DNA of 64,000 nucleotides from GWB2-37-7 sp942492835 (GTDB taxonomy: Bacteria > Bacillota > Clostridia > Lutisporales > Lutisporaceae): NCBI GenBank assembly GCA_942492835.1, contig OW818645.1, positions 496,001 through 560,000 on the forward strand. The letters are read 5' to 3'. Shown one piece after another: positions 28,245-37,885 of the stretch. The first letter of the stretch is position 1. Each line of letters opens with the position of its first letter. Below the pieces are notes generated by a model. The model did not search any database. It saw nothing but the letters and a program-made list of their open reading frames with translations, and had not been told where the DNA came from. A program made the position numbers and the translations under genes.

Positions 28245-29492
28245 TCAATCAGCAGTTAACTGATGCAACTCAGGAAAAATATTTAAAAAGTTTTCTTTAC
28301 GGATTTCATCGAGACTATTTGTAATCTGCAAAAACTTAGGGATAAGTTCCGTCAAGTCTTTATCATTAATGTAGTCAACACATGTTTGCAATTGCTCTAT
28401 GAGTTCACTACTATGCGACTCGATATGGTGTTGATTTTCAAGCCACTGCATATGGCCTTTAATCTTCCGGATTATGTCCTGCTTCATTTTTTGAGGCAAT
28501 ATCTGTATATTTAAGTATTCCGGCATATACAATAAATTAATAATAATACGATTTGGTAAGAAATACCCGCTTTCAATAGCCCATCGATTAAAATCTGTTA
28601 AGGTCATTATGTTAAATACACTAACCGTGATATCACAATACAATTTAACATTGCTTTTTTCCTTCAATAACTCTAGATTATTCAGTAATGTTTCAAATTT
28701 CGTGTTTTTTCTAATATACTCGCATTGAGCACCGATCCCGTCAATACTGACCCACAGATTCACATTGTGAAATAGTTTCCACAATTCAATATATTCTTGA
28801 TCGAATACCATTAAGTTTGTATTATACTTAATTTCAACATCATAATTTTTAGCTTCTATAAGCCAATGCAGTATTTGTTTGTTTTCTTTATGTAAAAATG
28901 GTTCTCCTCCAGCAATATGAATCATCTTCAAATCACCAATATAATGTTTAATACTGTTAAAAAACCCTTTTGTATCGCGAATACCATGAACTCTCTCATC
29001 TGATTTAGACGATTCAATAAAATTTAGCTTAACAGCGTCCTCATACCATGATGAACTGGAGTAAAAACTACACATTCGGCATTTGAGATTGCATTTGTTC
29101 GAAATCCGTATATCCCAATAAATCGGTTTAGCGTCCGGTGCAAATCCCTCTTCATCAGTATTTACCACCCATTGTATAAATTCGGCATATTTTTTGTTCG
29201 CGTCTAATCGCTGACTCCAAAAACCGACCTTTTCCCTATCATAGCATTTTTTGCAGTTAAAGCTTTTCTTTCCAGATAGTAGTCTACGTCTGAATTTCCG
29301 TATATGCTCACCTTGCCATATCTCTTCAAACGAATTGCGATTTAAATCTCCAAATCCAATAGAATTTGATCCCTCCATTAAGCTCATACATGCAGTCATG
29401 ATACCTTCACAGGTAACATGAAGATGAACCCATGGCATAATGCAAAAATAACTACTATCAAATAGTGATAATACTCTTTCCTTATCTTCCAT
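28245..29492 (-). CDS. Radical SAM enzyme, twitch/SPASM-like
   Basis: This is a 415-residue radical SAM protein with C134NLKCRMC141 as the [4Fe-4S]-SAM site and HIAGGEPFL as the GGE motif. Before the barrel lies a Cys-rich segment (Cys17, 28, 35, 80, 83) with GDLNRNSFEEIWQG. That matches the auxiliary-cluster (SPASM/twitch) pattern, placed N-terminally here. It could modify an amino acid or peptide intermediate, possibly while bound to the neighbouring carrier protein; this is inference. The ATG at 29492 has GGGGGC five bases upstream; an in-frame TTG at 29504 is less likely. The spacing to the adenylating gene is 31 bases, so they are probably cotranscribed. The substrate is unknown. Confidence 0.85.
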   Translation of the reverse strand: MEDKERVLSLFDSSYFCIMPWVHLHVTCEGIMTACMSLMEGSNSIGFGDLNRNSFEEIWQGEHIRKFRRRLLSGKKSFNCKKCYDREKVGFWSQRLDANKKYAEFIQWVVNTDEEGFAPDAKPIYWDIRISNKCNLKCRMCSFYSSSSWYEDAVKLNFIESSKSDERVHGIRDTKGFFNSIKHYIGDLKMIHIAGGEPFLHKENKQILHWLIEAKNYDVEIKYNTNLMVFDQEYIELWKLFHNVNLWVSIDGIGAQCEYIRKNTKFETLLNNLELLKEKSNVKLYCDITVSVFNIMTLTDFNRWAIESGYFLPNRIIINLLYMPEYLNIQILPQKMKQDIIRKIKGHMQWLENQHHIESHSSELIEQLQTCVDYINDKDLTELIPKFLQITNSLDEIRKENFLNIFPELHQLTAD

Positions 29493-29523
29493 ATTTGCCC
29501 CCAATAATATGCTTTCGTTATAT

Positions 29524-30798
29524 TTATTTTTTCATTATTTCAATAGGTTTGAAGCCAAGTGTAAAAATACTTTTAAAAATCAAATCATCATCATATGTGA
29601 ACTTATAATTAAAATTACTGCCTGGCATAATAAATTTACATGACTCAACAAAGCCTTTTTCAAGTGCATCTCGATTTTCTTTATTTCGTTTAATGTTAAC
29701 AACAAAACTAGTATAATCCATCTGTTTTATGCTGATTACAGAAAAATTTGATATTTTGTAACGCTTATTCAGCCAAGCTACAACATTTTTAAACACAACA
29801 CTGCCATACTCATTGGTTCCAGCAATATAACTTCGATTAGGATGCAGTTGTATACAAGGTGATTCATTACCACAAGTACAATTATCAGTATAGCTAGCAC
29901 TATCCCCTATGCTATATCTTATAAACGGCATTGCCTGCTGTTTATAAGATGTTAAGATTATTTTCCCAATTTTACCAGGTTCCTTAATAACATTCCCTTG
30001 CTCATCAATAAGTTCAACTTTAACTGCATCCGTATTTACATGCAAGCTACCGTCTCGGCAACTATATGCAATACACCAAACTTCTCTACATCCATAATTA
30101 TCTGCTACTTTGGCATTGAACAGTTTTGCAAAGCGTTCTTTATCTTCGTTCGACAGATAACCTCCGCAATTCTCTATTACCTTTAAATCATTAAACGTAT
30201 ATGACAGATCGTTTTCTGTTATATACTTGTAATAATACTCCAGAACATATCCATTAATATGCCACCATGCATATGGTGCTTGTTTTAAAAACTCTAGTTC
30301 TTTAATGACTGTTTGCGGTTCCTGACCTGGGTCTTCAAATGGGAAAGGATAAAGATTATCTCCCCCATATGTATGAATGAACAAAAACATATCTAAAGGG
30401 TTTACTTGAGAAAACTTATTCCTCAATTTCCACAATTTTTTGCTTAGCAACACTCTGTCACTTAATGATTTAAGCACAACAAAAGGTGCACCTGTTGTTC
30501 CGCTTGAATATTCCGCATATACCTTTGTTCCATTTAAATCATATAAATATTCACGATTAAAGTCACGGTTTAAATTTAATATCTCAGGTATTTTATCACA
30601 TAACAAACTGTCATGAATAAAATTTTTATAATCCGATTTTATTGTCATTTTATCCATAATAGGAAGCGTTTCAAATACAGCTTCAGTTTCTTTTGAATCA
30701 TATTTATCCAAATGTTCATGCTTATAAAGCAAATCCTTGTAAAAGCCTACATGTTCTCTTAACTGTTGCATTTGAACATTCAATTGATCTAGACTCAC
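29524..30798 (-). CDS. PaaK-like adenylate-forming enzyme
   Basis: This 424-residue protein belongs to the phenylacetate-CoA ligase branch of adenylate-forming enzymes. Visible motifs are YSSGTTGAPF (phosphate-binding loop, near residue 94), DNYGCRE, and the hinge-like PFIRYSIGDSA. It activates a carboxylic acid as acyl-AMP and passes it to CoA or a carrier protein. The gene for a discrete carrier protein ends only 19 bases upstream of this start, so that carrier is the likely acceptor. The GTG at 30798 follows GGAGGTGATAAAA directly; the ATG at 30813 lies in front of that site and is less likely. The preferred acid, aromatic or other, cannot be read. Confidence 0.85.
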   Translation of the reverse strand: MSLDQLNVQMQQLREHVGFYKDLLYKHEHLDKYDSKETEAVFETLPIMDKMTIKSDYKNFIHDSLLCDKIPEILNLNRDFNREYLYDLNGTKVYAEYSSGTTGAPFVVLKSLSDRVLLSKKLWKLRNKFSQVNPLDMFLFIHTYGGDNLYPFPFEDPGQEPQTVIKELEFLKQAPYAWWHINGYVLEYYYKYITENDLSYTFNDLKVIENCGGYLSNEDKERFAKLFNAKVADNYGCREVWCIAYSCRDGSLHVNTDAVKVELIDEQGNVIKEPGKIGKIILTSYKQQAMPFIRYSIGDSASYTDNCTCGNESPCIQLHPNRSYIAGTNEYGSVVFKNVVAWLNKRYKISNFSVISIKQMDYTSFVVNIKRNKENRDALEKGFVESCKFIMPGSNFNYKFTYDDDLIFKSIFTLGFKPIEIMKK

Positions 30799-30817
30799 TT
30801 TTATCACCTCCATATTA

Positions 30818-31072
30818 TTACAATATTTCGACCAATGAACTAACTACCTTTTGTAAATATCCATAATTATACATTTTATCATTTAGATATTCATCAGGTA
30901 TTTCAATATCAAAAATGTTTTCTAAATCTACTATCAATTGGATAAAATTCATCGAAGAATAACCTAAGTTTGCTCCCAAATTAACACTATCATTAAGCTC
31001 AATACCTTCTTTCTTGGGAGAGCACCTAATTATCGAATCCCTTAATTTTTCTTTTAACTCATCCAATTTCAT
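30818..31072 (-). CDS. Discrete acyl carrier protein
   Basis: This is an 84-residue carrier protein with LGYSSMNF; Ser40 is the predicted phosphopantetheine site. IVDLENIFDIEIPDEY follows, the usual acidic recognition helix. GGTGG lies before the ATG. It is followed immediately by the PaaK-like adenylating gene, forming a self-contained carrier plus loader pair, and then by the radical SAM gene. It differs from the other two discrete carriers of the window, which resemble each other. The pair could prepare a starter unit for the PCP-C protein at 52597-54273, which has no adenylation domain. Confidence 0.87.
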   Translation of the reverse strand: MKLDELKEKLRDSIIRCSPKKEGIELNDSVNLGANLGYSSMNFIQLIVDLENIFDIEIPDEYLNDKMYNYGYLQKVVSSLVEIL

Positions 31073-31215
31073 AAAGTACCACCTACTATAATAAATTTAC
31101 GCTCACTCCAGAAATGTTTTAGCGATTTGAACGGTGAAGGAGCGTAGCGACTGAACCGTTCTGATCGGGGCGGCGTGAACCACCATGTTTTTGAGTATCG
31201 AAATCCTTATAGATT

Positions 31216-31667
31216 TTGATAGAATACCCGCTCTGCCCGTTATTTTCATCAATCCCACGCGGCGTCAAGGTCAGGTCATACTCTACCGGAATTGCACCTG
31301 CAGAATCCTTCGTTCTGCTCATCAGACAGTACATTGAGCAAATCAATTTTGTCGAAAAGCGCCTCCTGACCATCGAAAGTGAAATTACACGGCTTTTATC
31401 AGGTTTTGACTGCCAGCATGCAAGCATCACTAGCATCGGTTCCACCCTCGCAGCCATCATCCTTAGCGAAATCGGTGATGTCAGAAAGTTTGAATCCTCC
31501 GCCAAACTTGCGGCTGTCCATGGCCCTGCTATCCAACGCCCTTTATGAGAGAAAACGAGCTAAGGCAAGTCGCACATGACCACTATGGGGATATCTGCCA
31601 CAAAATGGTTACCATTATCTTTGCTGTCCTTCGCGACAACATTCCATATAACCCGGCTACTCTTTGA
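31216..31667 (+). pseudogene. IS110-family transposase remnant
   Basis: The plus strand encodes IEQINFVEKRLLTIESEI, then SIGSTLAAIILSEIGDVRKF and KLAAVHG. These match the C-terminal region of IS110-type (DEDD) transposases around the second catalytic part. A deletion and frame change follow, after which CHKMVTIIFAVLRDNIPY and a stop at 31665-31667 restore the family's C terminus. The N-terminal catalytic half is missing. It is the first of several broken elements between the carrier proteins. Confidence 0.75.
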
Positions 31668-31802
31668 AATCTACTCTTGACTTTTAATAGCCGGTCTTTA
31701 ATTCAACTCGTTTTGCTAACTAAAATTTTTTATCGCAAAGAATATTATGATATCTCAAATACCTATAGTATCCCTGTAACAGGTCAGTATTTGGATTAAT
31801 TA

Positions 31803-32655
31803 TCAAAATACTAAGTGCTTGAGCCTTGAAATATCAGTATCCTGGCCTATAAGTTTGTTGATAAAGTAGCACTGGTTATAAGCCAGAAGCTTGGTTTTTA
31901 TTCTTGTTTGTAAACTCCAGGATGATTTTGCAAGTACCTGCTCTATGTTCAGCTGCTGAGTAAGCTGCGAAGCTGTTATCTCTATTCGCCGCCTTAGCTT
32001 AAAAATGAGCGGCCTTATAGCCTTGGAAAATTGTACTTTGCTGTTGTTCTTCTGAACAGATAAAAGGTTGATTCCTTTTTCAGATTTTAAATCTATAGTA
32101 AGATCGGATTTAGTATATCCCTTATCTCTGAGCATTGTTATGATATTGTATGAGTCAACTAGTTCCCATATATTAGCTCTATCATCAATATTGGCAGGAT
32201 AATGAGAAAGTCAGTTACTAATCCATCAAGAGTTTTAAGCATGTGCAGTTTGTAGCCTAGGTAAGTCTCCTTCTTTGACGGACATTGACCATAGACAACT
32301 CCATAGCCTTTATAGGTTTTATGGAACCGAGCTCTTCTGAACTTACATACTGGTATAGGAATACTGTCAATTATTCGTTAAGGTTGCTCTGCAAGTTCTG
32401 TTAGAGAAGAAAGCTCTTTTCGTATTTCCTCTATGACTGCATGAAGGTTTCTACGAGTTCGATTGAACCATATCTATCACAAAGTTTAGGAAAAAGATCT
32501 TTCATATTCTTCTTGCAGAAGTTAAACCGGATATTTTCAGAATAGATAGTGAGCAGTTCACCAACAATACTTACGCTAATTATTTCACTATCGCTCAGAA
32601 TGGAATCTTTGATATTACAACGATTTGCATATATGTTGGAGTTCTTCATTTTCAA
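31803..32655 (-). pseudogene. IS982-family transposase remnant
   Basis: The minus strand has an N-terminal piece (32431-32655; SDSEIISVSIVGE, typical of IS982), a disrupted middle, and a C-terminal piece (31803-32135) with LRDKGYTKSDL, RRRIEITASQLTQQLNIE and TRIKTKLLAY. The order and orientation are those of one IS982-type gene. Several frame breaks lie between 32135 and 32431, so no functional transposase can be made. Confidence 0.78.
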
Positions 32656-33191
32656 ATTTTGGGTAACTCAAAAGCTAGTACAACAGATTAACTTATTATC
32701 TAAATCCTTTAATCCTATTTAAATTCTCTCCTTTCATATACCTAGATTCTCTGGCAATATATTTTATTGCGAAAAGCATAAAATATGTTACTTAATAGAA
32801 TTTAAGCAACCGAATAGTCCAATCTAAATACCAATGAGTAATTGTATAAATTTTATTAAATTTCATAATACATGTAATTATTTAAAATTATGTATTGATA
32901 ATTATTACTATCTAATTTTAACTGAAATTTTTACATTTTGCAACATATCATTGTATGTTTTACATAATTTCACATTTTAATAGATTACTTTTATAATGCG
33001 TTTGTATATCCATGAAGTAGCATATGCATGATCTATAAACCCCAAAATTGAGATTTCTCTGCCAAAAGGCCTATGTTACTATTATATTATCTTAATCTTA
33101 GAGTGGTGTTGCTTTTTATTGCTTCTTTCAGTTTTTTCTTGAGAATATCTAAGCTAGGCCTTATTTAGTGCAGAATGTTCCAACTATACTT
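32656..33191. other. AT-rich gap without a recognised gene
   Basis: This gap lies between the IS982 remnant and the thioesterase remnant. It is strongly AT-rich, with no open frame of useful length on either strand. I see no repeat array, tRNA or convincing terminator. It is probably decayed mobile or cluster DNA. Confidence 0.4.
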
Positions 33192-33536
33192 TTATTTCAG
33201 GCTTGATTTCTGATTTGGATTATCATAATTTGTACTCGAGGATAAGTCTAACAAACAACTGATCTTACTTGCCAACTCATCCACTTCAGGAGCCTTGAAA
33301 ATCGTATAGTGACTGCCTTCTATGTTGTATAACTTCAACGGGTTAAGGCAGTAACGATCCCATTTGTCTATGTCGCAAATATCGGAATTTAAGGGTTTGA
33401 TAAAATGTAAATGGGTCTTAACCTTGCTCTACGGGTAATAAAATAGCCTTGCCCTGTTTATGCTTTTCAATAAATTGATATTTTGAATGATTTCAAAGGT
33501 ATATAAGCTCAGATTTAAAATACCCAAAGACGTTTT
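33192..33536 (-). pseudogene. C-terminal remnant of an NRPS-type thioesterase domain
   Basis: The minus-strand frame reads INLLKSINRARLFYYP, a TAG at 33429-33431, then SKVKTHLHFIKPLNS and further on YNIEGSHYTIFKAPEV, ending at TAA 33192-33194. This aligns with the end of the intact thioesterase of the NRPS at 37886-41293 (SINMARSLGKASIHYTP and YNLEGDHYTIMEKP). The rest of the domain and its NRPS are gone. It is evidence that a second terminating NRPS gene once lay here and was lost as insertion sequences invaded. Confidence 0.65.
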
Positions 33537-33676
33537 CTATGGGGACATTATCCTAACAATATCTTCGTTTAGACATTGACTGAGTTATCTTTGCTTCTCT
33601 AATTGCTAATAAGATCGCAAGGACAAGATATATTGGCGTTCTAAGCACTTTGAATCGATTTGTTAGTTCGACGAGG

Positions 33677-33730
33677 TGTCCGGATAATTCCGATATGCTG
33701 TCCGGATATTCCCGGAATCAATGTCCGGAT
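33677..33730. repeat. Three TGTCCGGAT repeats, probable IS21-type end
   Basis: TGTCCGGAT occurs at 33677-33685, 33699-33707 and 33722-33730, spaced 22 and 23 bases apart. Such spaced repeats are usual at the ends of IS21-family elements, where the transposase binds. Broken istA/istB genes lie 0.7-2.4 kb away, so this could be one end of that element or of another copy. Confidence 0.5.
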
Positions 33731-33954
33731 GCTGCCAAAATACGCACAATGATAATCAATTTAGAGGATTACTTGATATAAGGTGCTGTAGATATTTCCT
33801 TTGGCTATTCCAAGTAGAACCAACCGAATAGAAAGCAATGATACCTCAAAACCGCTGTTCATGTGGATTTTAATCGAATAAATCTCCAGTTTAATATAGC
33901 GAATCACCTAATTGACAAACCACACCATTAAAATTCACTATCGTTCATCCGACA

Positions 33955-34224
33955 TTAACAAATTTTATTTTTAACATAAGAAATCAGAGAATCAAAATTA
34001 GGGAATCTGTTATAATCCAAATCATCATCGGCAAATTCAATTCCAAATTCTGTCTCTATAGAAACAATAATTTTGATAAATATTATTGAATTTATACCCA
34101 AACTAAATAATGAAGTATTAGGATTAAATGCTTCATTATTTTCCTGTATACCAAGACATTCTGATATTATGCGAATTAATGTTGAATAAACCTTATTTTC
34201 TTCGCAAAATAGTATTTTACTCAT
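33955..34224 (-). CDS. Discrete acyl/peptidyl carrier protein
   Basis: This 89-residue carrier protein has LGINSIIF with Ser46 as the predicted phosphopantetheine site and the family's acidic helix after it. GGGAGGG precedes the ATG. It is a paralogue of the carrier at 23984-24235 and resembles it more than the one at 30818-31072. It is isolated between the thioesterase remnant and a broken IS21 element. Its own loading enzyme may have been lost, or it may share enzymes with the other carriers. Confidence 0.83.
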   Translation of the reverse strand: MSKILFCEENKVYSTLIRIISECLGIQENNEAFNPNTSLFSLGINSIIFIKIIVSIETEFGIEFADDDLDYNRFPNFDSLISYVKNKIC

Positions 34225-34435
34225 ATGATTGTCCCTCCCAATTGAATATTCCGGTTCACTTTACGTCGTCTGACCGGGCATTGGAAATCAATAATCCGGT
34301 TGATGGAAATCGTATATCAGATTGTTACTTTTGCAACTTTTATTATAGTATATATAGATTAATTGTGTTTTACAAGCATAAAATGCATAATGTAGCTTCC
34401 TATTTGTGCATAGGACACTTGCCTTCATTTTCACG

Positions 34436-35154
34436 CTACTTCTTTCTCAATGCTTCTGCTAGTCTATTGCTATCTCCATGGAAAGATATTATATTTGCAT
34501 GATGTACAAGCCTGTCCACTAATGCTGCTGTTAGCTTTGTATCTCCAAATATTGATGTCATTGCCCAAATTCTAAATTTGTTGTAATTATTATGCTCTGC
34601 CTTTCATAGCTGTCTGCCACTACATTGAATAACAGTTCGGAGCCTACTTGATCAAAAGGCACATACCCAACCTCATCAATTATAATGAGATTCCTTTTCT
34701 TTAATATGCTTTTAAATCTCCTTATACTACCTTGGTTAAATTTATCCTTTAGTGTTTCTACAAGCTCAGACACTCTGAAAAACTGTACACTCATACCCGT
34801 TCTACAGGCTTCTACTACAAGGGCTGTTGCCATATGTGACTTTCCTATACCTACATTTCCCATCATAATTGCATTTTCTCTTTTGTTAATCCATTCAAGC
34901 GATAATAGTCTTTCTTTGTTTCATGTAGAAGGAAAAATTATTTCCTCAAAGTGATATCCTTCAAAGGTTTTTATTTGTGGTATATTTGAATCCCTCATTA
35001 GTTTACCTAGCTTTGCTTCCCTTCTCCCTTCTATTTCTGAGCTGAATAGCTTATATACATACTCCTTATGTTCATCATCTGAACCTGATATCACATCGTT
35101 AATATATGCAAGTCTTAATTGCTTGCATAATTCTTGAATTGATGTATCGTTCAT
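34436..35154 (-). pseudogene. istB: IS21-family helper ATPase gene istB, broken
   Basis: The frame contains GNVGIGKSHMA (Walker A) and LIIIDEVGYVPFD (Walker B), plus the N-terminal helical region. An in-frame TGA lies near 34920 where a codon such as Trp would be expected. A frameshift follows LEFG near 34558, and the rest (TALVDRLVHHANII) reads in another frame to TAG at 34436-34438. It directly follows istA, as in IS21 elements. Confidence 0.82.
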
Positions 35155-36160
35155 TTACACACCTGCCTTTGAAAGGAGAGCATATTTATCAAGGCTTGTT
35201 TCTGATTCTTTAATCTCTTTAGGTGTATAACTTTCATTTAGTTCATTTTTATAGCTGTAGCCGTGACCATTCATTACATGTAGCATTTCTGTAATCATAG
35301 ATATAGTGGAATTATCCTTAGACCTTTCTAAACGCTCGCTTATTACATATATTTTATATACTCTAAGCCAATTTATACAGGCTGATATTCTTTCTCTTCT
35401 ACTTTCTAAATCCTCTATGCTAATATAGTCTCTCAACTCTTTGGGAAGCATTTTTGCAAATTGAGAGTGTGTTACGCTACGTGGCTTTTTGATATAGCCC
35501 TTGAATACTTCTATCCATGGAACTTCCTGAACCTTTTTTGTATAGGGTCTAGGCACTGAGGTTAAAAGTGTGTAGTCATTATCCAAAACCTCTATTTTAT
35601 CCCACATTATTTTTACAGAAAGATATGTGCCTGGTTTTACTCCAAATACCGTTATTGGAGTCTTGTCCACCTTTACTTCACCATAGTTATTTACAAGAAT
35701 GCTCTCTAGTCTATATACTTCATAAGCATTATCAGAAAGCTTTCTTAGTAGCTTCACTTCCTCTAGCCATAGCTCTCGAATCTTTGTTTCTTTTTCATAA
35801 TGTGCTCTATCCATGTCAAGCTTAGTTCTTTCATCTAGTTCAGCTTCAAGCTTTTCAAAGCTTTCAAATATTGGTATGGGTACACAGAAATTACGTCTTA
35901 TATAACCACACTTGTTTTCTACATTTCCTTTCTCATTACCGCTTGCAGGGTTGCAAAATACTGATTTAAAACCATAATGACATTTGAATTTTAAAAAGCT
36001 GTCTGTTAATAGCCTATCTCCATCTCTTTCTATGTGAGCTACTGCTGCTGATAGGTTATATCAAACCATATTGTATGAGGTACTCCTCCAGATTTAAGAA
36101 AAAGCTTCTTTAATCCTTCTATTATGCCATAAACAATTAATCCTATTAAGGGTGCTTCGC
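35155..36160 (-). pseudogene. istA: IS21-family transposase gene istA, truncated and frameshifted
   Basis: The C-terminal part reads NPASGNEKGNVEN, RRNFCVPIPIFESFEKL and on to a stop at 35155, typical of the IstA integrase C-terminal half. Around 36055-36060 two extra bases shift the frame within the WFDNLSAAVAH region. Before that only IVYGIIEGLKKLF and SGGVPHTIWFD remain. The N-terminal DNA-binding part is missing. With istB it forms a dead IS21 element. Confidence 0.8.
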
Positions 36161-36705
36161 ATTGCTTACGCAACAAGCCCTTGACAGAATCAATCTATAT
36201 GCACTTATTAACTATGCAAAAGCAGGGTGATTTCCGATTACTGGAATCCTGATATCATGATCTCTGGACACTTGATTTCTTTTAACAAGAATATTCACCA
36301 ATATCGTCTCTAAATAACCATATGAATAACCGAAGTATATTGATAACTCTAACTATCAACATAAAAAATTTGTTTATCACTCAATATATTATAGAATTTA
36401 GCCATGTGCAATACCAATGAAACTCATGCTCCGCTAAAATAGGTATTGCTTTTCAGGAATTTTTAACTGTTTTTTTCACTATGCTTCTCAAATGTACAAA
36501 TTCCTTGGAAGGTTATTGGTATCTATAGACAGTTCAGGGTGCGTAAACGCCTTGGACCATTTTAGTGCATCACTTTACTTATATAAATCTAGCTTTTATT
36601 CTTATGATCCATCACATTGGAGGCGGTATCGTAAAAACAAATTTCTGTGGACAACTACCTATTTTACTTATAAAAACATAAATCAAAATATCAAATACTA
36701 AAGTA
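36161..36705. other. Gap without a convincing gene between the IS21 remnant and the BtrH-like gene
   Basis: A minus-strand scrap near 36190-36290 (KRNQVSRDHDIRIPV) looks protein-like but is short and not recognised. A 69-codon plus-strand frame at 36492-36701 has no ribosome site and no recognisable family. I treat the whole stretch as decayed sequence. Confidence 0.35.
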
Positions 36706-37704
36706 TTATTGTTCTATTAAAAAATTGAAAAACAATATCTCATCTTGGTATATTTCATCTATCAAACTTGTTAATGGTAAAAAGTCACTTTGCCTATATA
36801 ACGAAGAATATGAAAACTTAACACATTTATTTCTAATTAAACTCCAATTACTCTCTATCTTTGCTACTAATAAAGTTAAAAAATGATCTTCTCCAAAAAT
36901 TTCTTTTATCTTATAATATTCTACCCTCTTTGAGTTTATTATCGTATTAAAGCCACTTACCAAATTACTAGTATTAAGCTTTAACATTTTCTCATTAGCC
37001 AATAGTAATCTGCTGTCATAAGTAAAATCCTTAAGCATTTTTAATCCTGCTTCAACATGTGAAGCGGTAGCCTTAAAATTTTCTATAAAAATTATTTTAT
37101 TATCACTACTCTTATTATTTATATCCTCTTTGTGATTTCTTAAAATATCAAATTCCAGGTATAAAGCTTCTTTTTTCATTTCACTTAGTGAAGCTATAAC
37201 TCCTTCATAAGACTTGACTAAATCCAAATATCGAATAGTAGATACTTGATATGACAAGGTATCACTAAACTTCTGCTCTATGATTGTGAAGGTTTCGGTG
37301 ATGTTATCATAGCCGCATATAAGTATCAGATGGATATAATGAGTATTCAAATATTCTTTTCTTATTGGCATATAATAGCAATCAACATCTATAATAATTG
37401 GTCTATTTTGTGATAATGCTATTAGAGTATCTTCAAGTATATATTCATTGTTTACCTTAGCATTACACTGAATTCCTATGCTATTTAATATCTGGTCTAA
37501 ATCTCTCACAGAAATATATTTACTAAAAATATTTACACTATCGGTATCTTTAATATAGTCATATTCTAATATAAAGTTAACTAATACCGGAATAATGCTT
37601 TTGTTATAAAACTGTATGATTGAAAATAATGAATTGTAAAAGCAATTTATAAAATACAATTCATTAAAAGGTTTTATTTTGTCAAGAACTTTAATATCTT
37701 CCAT
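36706..37704 (-). CDS. BtrH-like acyltransferase (C39 papain-like fold)
   Basis: This 332-residue protein resembles the N-terminal domain of butirosin BtrH and related C39-fold enzymes. Cys21 in NCFYNSLFS is the likely nucleophile, and HYIHLILICGYD (His122/His125, Asp133) supplies the rest of the active site. The C-terminal 140 residues are mostly helical. BtrH moves an acyl group from a carrier protein to an amine, and a C39-like protein forms amides in closthioamide synthesis. Here it is the last gene of the NRPS run, 181 bases after the terminating NRPS, so transfer of a carrier-bound acyl group onto the peptide or another amine is plausible. GGAAGG precedes the ATG. Confidence 0.72.
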   Translation of the reverse strand: MEDIKVLDKIKPFNELYFINCFYNSLFSIIQFYNKSIIPVLVNFILEYDYIKDTDSVNIFSKYISVRDLDQILNSIGIQCNAKVNNEYILEDTLIALSQNRPIIIDVDCYYMPIRKEYLNTHYIHLILICGYDNITETFTIIEQKFSDTLSYQVSTIRYLDLVKSYEGVIASLSEMKKEALYLEFDILRNHKEDINNKSSDNKIIFIENFKATASHVEAGLKMLKDFTYDSRLLLANEKMLKLNTSNLVSGFNTIINSKRVEYYKIKEIFGEDHFLTLLVAKIESNWSLIRNKCVKFSYSSLYRQSDFLPLTSLIDEIYQDEILFFNFLIEQ

Positions 37705-37885
37705 TTATTTTACCTTCCTTAATAATTTACTGATTCTATTAAATGTCTATTCATTCTTTGTTTTAACCACGCATTATGCAAAGAAGCAAAGTAAATGTAA
37801 TATTTAACTAGATAAATACTGCATTTACCGCTCCAGCTCAACCAGGTAAAATACATGTGAGAATCTTATAGTTAAATAAAAATTA

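Noticed and set aside
31119..31505. 128-codon minus-strand frame over the IS110 remnant
   Set aside because: It is the shadow of the plus-strand transposase sequence, which matches the IS110 family.
33677..33730. CRISPR array
   Set aside because: Only three 9-base repeats with 13-14-base spacing; this fits an IS21-type end, not CRISPR repeats and spacers.
36492..36701. 69-codon plus-strand frame
   Set aside because: No ribosome site, no recognisable domain, opposite to all intact genes, and next to decayed DNA.
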